The translations under genes were made by a program, and so were the position numbers. The notes under the pieces are model-generated. The model was given only the letters and a program-made list of their open reading frames with translations. It made no database searches and had not been told where the DNA came from. From JACDAN01 sp963847235 (GTDB taxonomy: Bacteria; Actinomycetota; Thermoleophilia; Gaiellales; Gaiellaceae), in contig CAWJYU010000004.1 of assembly GCA_963847235.1 (NCBI GenBank), positions 62,001 to 126,000 on the forward strand: DNA of 64,000 bases, read 5' to 3'. Below, in pieces: positions 60,163 to 64,000 of the stretch (position 1 is the stretch's first letter; each line of letters starts with the position of its first letter).

Positions 60163-61267
60163 ATGGCAGAGACGACACAGACCGTCGAGGAGCGCCTTCA
60201 GGGGATCGGGACCCAGCTCGCCTGGGTCCGTGAGTACCTTTGACCCCGCTCAACTCCGGTCGCGCACGGCAGAGCTCGAACAGAGGATGGGCGAGCCCGG
60301 CTTCTGGGACGACCAGCGCCGCGCGGCGGACATCTCGGCCGAGCACGCTCGCCTGACAAGACGCCTCGAGCGCTACGAGCGGCTCGTCAGCGAGTTCGAG
60401 GACGCCCAGGAGCTACTCACGCTCGACGGCGACCTCGCCGGCGAGCTGGAGGAGCACCTGCGGCCGATCGAGGAGGAGCTCGACCAGCTCCGGGAGGACG
60501 CGCTCTTCTCCGGCGAGTACGACCCAGGCGACGCGCTCGTCACGATCCACGCCGGCGAGGGCGGCACCGACGCCCAGGACTGGACCGAGATGCTCGTCCG
60601 CATGTATCTGCGCTGGGCCGAGCGCCGCGGCTTCCGAGCCGAGACGATCGAGGCAAGCCCCGGAGAGGAAGCCGGGCTCAAATCGGCGGCGATCACGGTC
60701 TCCGGCGAGAACGCCTACGGAACGCTCAAGGCCGAGCGCGGAGTCCACCGCCTCGTCCGCCTGTCGCCCTTCGACTCGGCGCACCGGCGCCAGACCTCGT
60801 TCGCGCAGGTGATCGTCGCCCCGCTCGTGACTGACGACGCCGAGGTCGAGATCGCCGACGACGACCTCCGCATCGACACGTACCGTGCGAGCGGAGCCGG
60901 CGGCCAGCACGTGAACAAGACCGACTCGGCGGTCCGGATCACCCACATTCCGACAGGCATCGTCGTCCAGTGCCAGAACGAGCGCTCGCAATCCTCGAAC
61001 AAGCAGACTGCTCTGCGGCTGCTGCGCTCCCGCCTCGCCGAGCTCGCCGAGGAGGAGCGGGAGGCCGAGCTCGCGCGCGAGCGCGGGGAGGCGCAGAACA
61101 CCGGGTTCGGCAGCCAGATCCGCAGCTACGTCCTCCATCCCTACCAGATGGTCAAGGACCACCGAACCGAGCACGAGACGGGCAACACGGACGGCGTTCT
61201 CGACGGCGACCTCGACCCGTTCATCCAGGCATACCTCCTGGAAAAGGCGGCCGGAAAGGTCGTCTAG
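60163..61267 (+). CDS. prfB: Peptide chain release factor 2, with programmed +1 frameshift
   Basis: RF2 of about 367 residues that terminates at UGA and UAA. Twenty-six codons from ATG 60163 (AETTQTVEERLQG to WVREYL) end at an in-frame TGA (60241); the rest continues in the +1 frame as DPAQLRSRTAELEQRMGEPG. The slippery CTT-TGA-C sequence is the classical RF2 autoregulatory site. The GGQ motif is in SGAGGQHVNKTDSAVR, and SPF in RLSPFDSAHRR identifies it as RF2. Confidence 0.96.
60232..60244 (+). other. prfB: Programmed +1 frameshift site of prfB
   Basis: GAG-TAC-CTT-TGA-C: the P-site CTT slips to TTT when TGA is decoded slowly, i.e. when RF2 is scarce. A GTGAG stretch ending 3 nt before CTT takes the place of the usual Shine-Dalgarno-like stimulator. 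Confidence 0.9.
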
Positions 61268-61362
61268 CAGGGGCTTTCGCTAGAGTGGTGCGTCGTTCCA
61301 GGCCAAGCGACGGCGCCGTGAGCGCGCGCACTGCGATGACAGCCCTAGAGGAAGAAACCTTC

Positions 61363-62121
61363 GTGACAGACACGCCAACCGCCCTGGCGGAGCCAGGCGA
61401 GCAAGAGCCAACCGCAGCCGCGCCGGGCGCGGGGGCGATGATCGTCTTCGAGAGCGTCTCGAAGACGTACGACCCGCACGTCGTGGCCCTCGAGTCGGCG
61501 TCCTTCGTGATCGAGAAGGGCGAGTTCGTCTTCCTCGTCGGCCCGTCGGGCTCCGGAAAGTCGACGATGATCCGCCTCCTGCTCAAGGAGCTCGAGCCGA
61601 CGACCGGACGGATCGTCATCGGCGGTCGGGACCTTGGACGGCTCCCGCACAGGAAGGTGCCGCAGCTCCGCCGCAACATCGGCTGTGTCTTCCAGGACTT
61701 CAAGCTCCTCTCCGACCGGACGACCTCCGAGAACGTCGCCTACGCGCTGAAGGTGCAGGGCGAGAGCCGCAGCGCGATCCGGCGGAAGGTGCCGGAGGTG
61801 CTCGGCCTGGTCGGCCTGACGCACAAGGGGAACTCCTATCCCGACGAGCTCTCGGGCGGCGAGCAGCAGCGCGTCTCCGTCGCGCGCGCGTTCGTGAACC
61901 ACCCGCCGCTGCTGGTTTGCGACGAGCCGACCGGCAACCTCGATCCGGACACGTCCGTCGGGATCATGCAGCTTCTCTACCGGATCAACCGCTCGGGCAC
62001 GACGATCCTGATGGCGACGCACGACCGGGAGATGGTCGACAAGATGCGCCGCCGCGTGATCGCGCTCGAGGACGGACGCATCGCGCGTGACGAGCGCCGC
62101 GGAGGCTACGCGTCCGAATGA
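61363..62121 (+). CDS. ftsE: Cell-division ABC ATPase FtsE
   Basis: ATPase of the FtsEX complex, which controls peptidoglycan hydrolases at the septum. Walker A GPSGSGKST, signature LSGGEQQRVSVARAF, and Walker B LLVCDEPTGNLD are intact. The family normally begins at MIVFESVSKTYDP (ATG 61438). Upstream starts at GTG 61318, ATG 61336 or GTG 61363 add an acidic, Ala/Pro-rich extension of about 25 to 40 residues. I chose GTG 61363 because of GAGGAAG before it; the true start is uncertain. Confidence 0.9.
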   Translation: MTDTPTALAEPGEQEPTAAAPGAGAMIVFESVSKTYDPHVVALESASFVIEKGEFVFLVGPSGSGKSTMIRLLLKELEPTTGRIVIGGRDLGRLPHRKVPQLRRNIGCVFQDFKLLSDRTTSENVAYALKVQGESRSAIRRKVPEVLGLVGLTHKGNSYPDELSGGEQQRVSVARAFVNHPPLLVCDEPTGNLDPDTSVGIMQLLYRINRSGTTILMATHDREMVDKMRRRVIALEDGRIARDERRGGYASE

Positions 62122-63011
62122 GGCTCAAGATGATGCTCAGCGAGGCGGTTCGTTCGATCGGGGCGAACCTCTCGACGACGGTCGCGGCGACCATGACCGT
62201 GCTGATCGGGATGTTCCTGCTCGGCCTCGTGATCGCCTTCGCGACCTATGCGCGCTCGTGGAGCGACGACGTCAAGGCGGGCCTCGTGGTCAAGGTCTTC
62301 CACGATCGCGACGCCACGCCGCAGCAGGTGAACGCCGTCCGCGTGGTGCTCGAGCAGGACCCGCGCGTCGACAAGGAGCGGATCGTGTTCATCTCGGCAG
62401 AGGAAGGCCTGCGCGAGATGCGCCGCACGCGCCCGGACATCTTCAGCAACGATCTCCCGTACAACCCACTGGGCCCCGCCTGGACGGTGTACCCCACGAA
62501 GGCGGAACACGTGGAGGAGATCGCGGCCTCCGTCGGCCAGGGGACGAAGGCGAGCCCATACCCGGACGGCGTCCACAACGTGACGTACGGAAAGGAGAAG
62601 GCGAAGCGGATCCTGCGGGTCGCGAACATCATCAACGCGATCTTCGGCATCGCGGTGCTCGTGCTCCTCTCCGCCGCGGCGATCCTGATCGCGAACACGA
62701 TCCGCCTCTCGATCTTCGCGCGTCGTCGTGAGATCGAGGTGATGAAGCTCGTCGGCGCCACGAACTGGTTCGTGCGCGGCCCGTTCATGCTCGAGGGCCT
62801 GATCTGCGGCCTCGTGGGGTCGCTGCTCGCGGTGATCCTGCTCTTCGTGAGCAAGGAGGCCGCCCTGCCGTCGCTGCTCCCGCGGCTGACGAGCGACCCG
62901 GACGTCCAGGCGCTCGGCTTCTGGCTGAACGCGATGATTCTTCTCGGCCTCGGCCTCTTGCTCGGAGCGGCCGGCTCCGGGCTCACGCTGCGCCGGTTCC
63001 TCCGCGTCTGA
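62118..63011 (+). CDS. ftsX: Cell-division permease-like protein FtsX
   Basis: A 297-residue protein with a cytoplasmic N-terminus, a first membrane helix (about residues 20-43), an extracellular domain (about 45-165) and three further helices. The FtsX domain motif RRREIEVMKLVGATNWFVRGPF is clear. It is coupled to ftsE by an ATGA overlap. It transmits the FtsE signal to wall hydrolases; the M23 peptidase at 13542 is a conceivable target, but this is only a guess. Confidence 0.94.
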   Translation: MRLKMMLSEAVRSIGANLSTTVAATMTVLIGMFLLGLVIAFATYARSWSDDVKAGLVVKVFHDRDATPQQVNAVRVVLEQDPRVDKERIVFISAEEGLREMRRTRPDIFSNDLPYNPLGPAWTVYPTKAEHVEEIAASVGQGTKASPYPDGVHNVTYGKEKAKRILRVANIINAIFGIAVLVLLSAAAILIANTIRLSIFARRREIEVMKLVGATNWFVRGPFMLEGLICGLVGSLLAVILLFVSKEAALPSLLPRLTSDPDVQALGFWLNAMILLGLGLLLGAAGSGLTLRRFLRV

Positions 63012-64000
63012 CCGACCGCCTCGTCGTCGAGGTCGCTCGGCGCGGTCGCTTTCTCGTCGGCGAGCCGTACTTCATCCCCGGCGTGCCGCTAACGCTGGAC
63101 AAGCGCGGGCTCGGGGATGTCGCGCCCGGCGAGCTCGCAGTCGTGACCACGGGGCGGGGGCGAGCGCGGCTCCAGAAAGCGCTCGGCCCGGCCGACCGGC
63201 TCCCGAACGTCCTCGAGGCGCTGCTCGAGCAAGAGGGGGCGAGGACGCAGTTCGAGCCGCACGACCCGCCGGCCCCGAGCCTGGACGGCCGTGTCGACCT
63301 CCGCGAGGAAGTCTGCTTCACGATCGATCCCGACACGGCGCAGGACTTCGACGACGCGATCGCGGTGCGGCGCGAAGGTGACGGCTACCGCGTCTGGGTC
63401 CACATCGCGGACGTGTCGCACTTCGTCCCTGCCGGCTCGCCGCTCGACCGCGGTGCCGCGGAACGTGCCTTCTCCCTCTACATCCCCGGCCGCGTCGCGC
63501 CGATGCTGCCGCCCGAGCTCTCGAACGACCTGTGCAGCCTCCGCCCCCGAGAGGATCGGCTCTGCGTCACCGTCGAGGTTCCGTTCGACGCGAGCCTGCA
63601 GCTCGGCGAGCCGGCGTTCTACCGGTCGGTCATTCGCAGTCACGCCCGGCTGACCTACGGCCAGGCTGAGCGGATCCTGGGCGGAGAGGAGGCCGCCGAG
63701 CCCGAGCTCGAGGAAGGCCTCCGGCTGGCCGAGACGGTCGCGCTCGAACTGCGCCGCCGCCGTTTCGCCCGCGGCGCGCTCCGCGTGACGAGCCGGGAGG
63801 TTGCATTCGCCTTCGACGAGGACGGCGGCGTCGAGCGCGCCTGGCTCGAGTCCGAGCCGCACGCGCACATGTTGGTGGAGGAGCTGATGATCCTCGCCAA
63901 CGAGGCCGTCGGCGGACTACTGGCCGGACGCCGGCGAGAGGCGCTCTACCGCGTCCACGAGCGGCCGGACCCGCAGGCGGTCCTCCATCTGCTTGCGAAG
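63008..64000 (+). CDS. RNase II/R family exoribonuclease, 5' part (runs off the window)
   Basis: The first 331 codons of an RNB-domain 3'-5' exoribonuclease. After a short N-terminal region (TDRLVVEVARRGRFLVG), the RNB domain starts with the metal-binding ACFTIDPDTAQDFDDAI-like VCFTIDPDTAQDFDDAIAV, followed by VWVHIADVSHFV, YIPGRVAPMLPPELSNDLCS and RSHARLTYGQAERIL. The frame is open to position 64000. The start must be CTG 63008, overlapping the ftsX stop (CTGA), because the next conventional start would delete conserved sequence. The cold-shock N-terminal domains of full RNase R look absent or short. Confidence 0.85.
   Translation, partial: MTDRLVVEVARRGRFLVGEPYFIPGVPLTLDKRGLGDVAPGELAVVTTGRGRARLQKALGPADRLPNVLEALLEQEGARTQFEPHDPPAPSLDGRVDLREEVCFTIDPDTAQDFDDAIAVRREGDGYRVWVHIADVSHFVPAGSPLDRGAAERAFSLYIPGRVAPMLPPELSNDLCSLRPREDRLCVTVEVPFDASLQLGEPAFYRSVIRSHARLTYGQAERILGGEEAAEPELEEGLRLAETVALELRRRRFARGALRVTSREVAFAFDEDGGVERAWLESEPHAHMLVEELMILANEAVGGLLAGRRREALYRVHERPDPQAVLHLLAK

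Overview
The window is a high-GC bacterial chromosome segment with dense, mostly plus-strand genes, many GTG/TTG starts and many four-base stop/start overlaps (ATGA, GTGA, CTGA). Gene content (actinobacterial-type SecA with a SEC-C tail, LytR-CpsA-Psr protein, DUF3352 lipoprotein, DUF1385 protein, split methylmalonyl-CoA mutase, ETF plus ETF-QO, peptide ABC transporter) suggests an Actinomycetota chromosome, most likely Thermoleophilia (Gaiellales/Solirubrobacterales-like). That placement is inference. I see no rRNA, tRNA, CRISPR array, prophage or transposase.

Layout. (1) 0-18.2 kb: DUF1206 and PAP2 membrane proteins, then an acyl-CoA/propionyl-CoA oxidation region: thiolase, hydroxyacyl-CoA dehydrogenase, acyl-CoA dehydrogenase, cobalamin adenosyltransferase, both methylmalonyl-CoA mutase subunits, enoyl-CoA hydratase, EtfB, EtfA and ETF-QO. 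It is interrupted by an XRE/nucleotidyltransferase pair, a decayed hydrolase, a paralogous pair of membrane-anchored unknown proteins and an M23 peptidase. (2) 18.3-27.5 kb: housekeeping genes: dehydratase, rpmE, DUF1385, DUF3352, prfA-prmC-tsaC, glyA, upp, and a WecA/TagO-like transferase. (3) 27.8-42.5 kb: the F1Fo ATP synthase genes in the order atpZ/atpI-B-E-F-H-A-G, then a complete dipeptide ABC transporter plus two small membrane-protein genes, then atpD-atpC. (4) 42.5-64 kb: a reductase, an ankyrin protein, a two-gene MetH behind a potentially switchable leader, an LCP/UDP-sugar/nucleotidyltransferase/cupin cell-envelope cluster, a MerR regulator next to ahcY, comF, hpf, secA, prfB with its programmed frameshift, ftsEX, and the start of an RNase II/R gene that runs off the end.

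How the genes work together. Acyl-CoA and propionyl-CoA are oxidised with electrons passing through ETF and ETF-QO to the quinone pool, and the ATP synthase uses the resulting proton gradient. B12 chemistry recurs (adenosyltransferase, mutase, MetH). MetH and AhcY lie about 5 kb apart and together close the methyl cycle.

Sequence-level themes. At least 17 genes have a TANNNT -10 box only 6-11 nt before the start codon, pointing to widespread leaderless transcription. Several genes appear to start with CTG at CTGA overlaps. There are three families of short palindromic or interspersed repeats, including a MIRU-like element of roughly 100-130 bp at the etfB/etfA and atpF/atpH junctions. Many conserved genes (etfB, etf-QO, atpI, atpB, atpF, the ABC binding protein, metH and two nucleotidyltransferases) carry single-base frameshifts. 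These are better explained by consensus errors in the assembly than by real gene loss, so proteins there should be read as frameshift-corrected.
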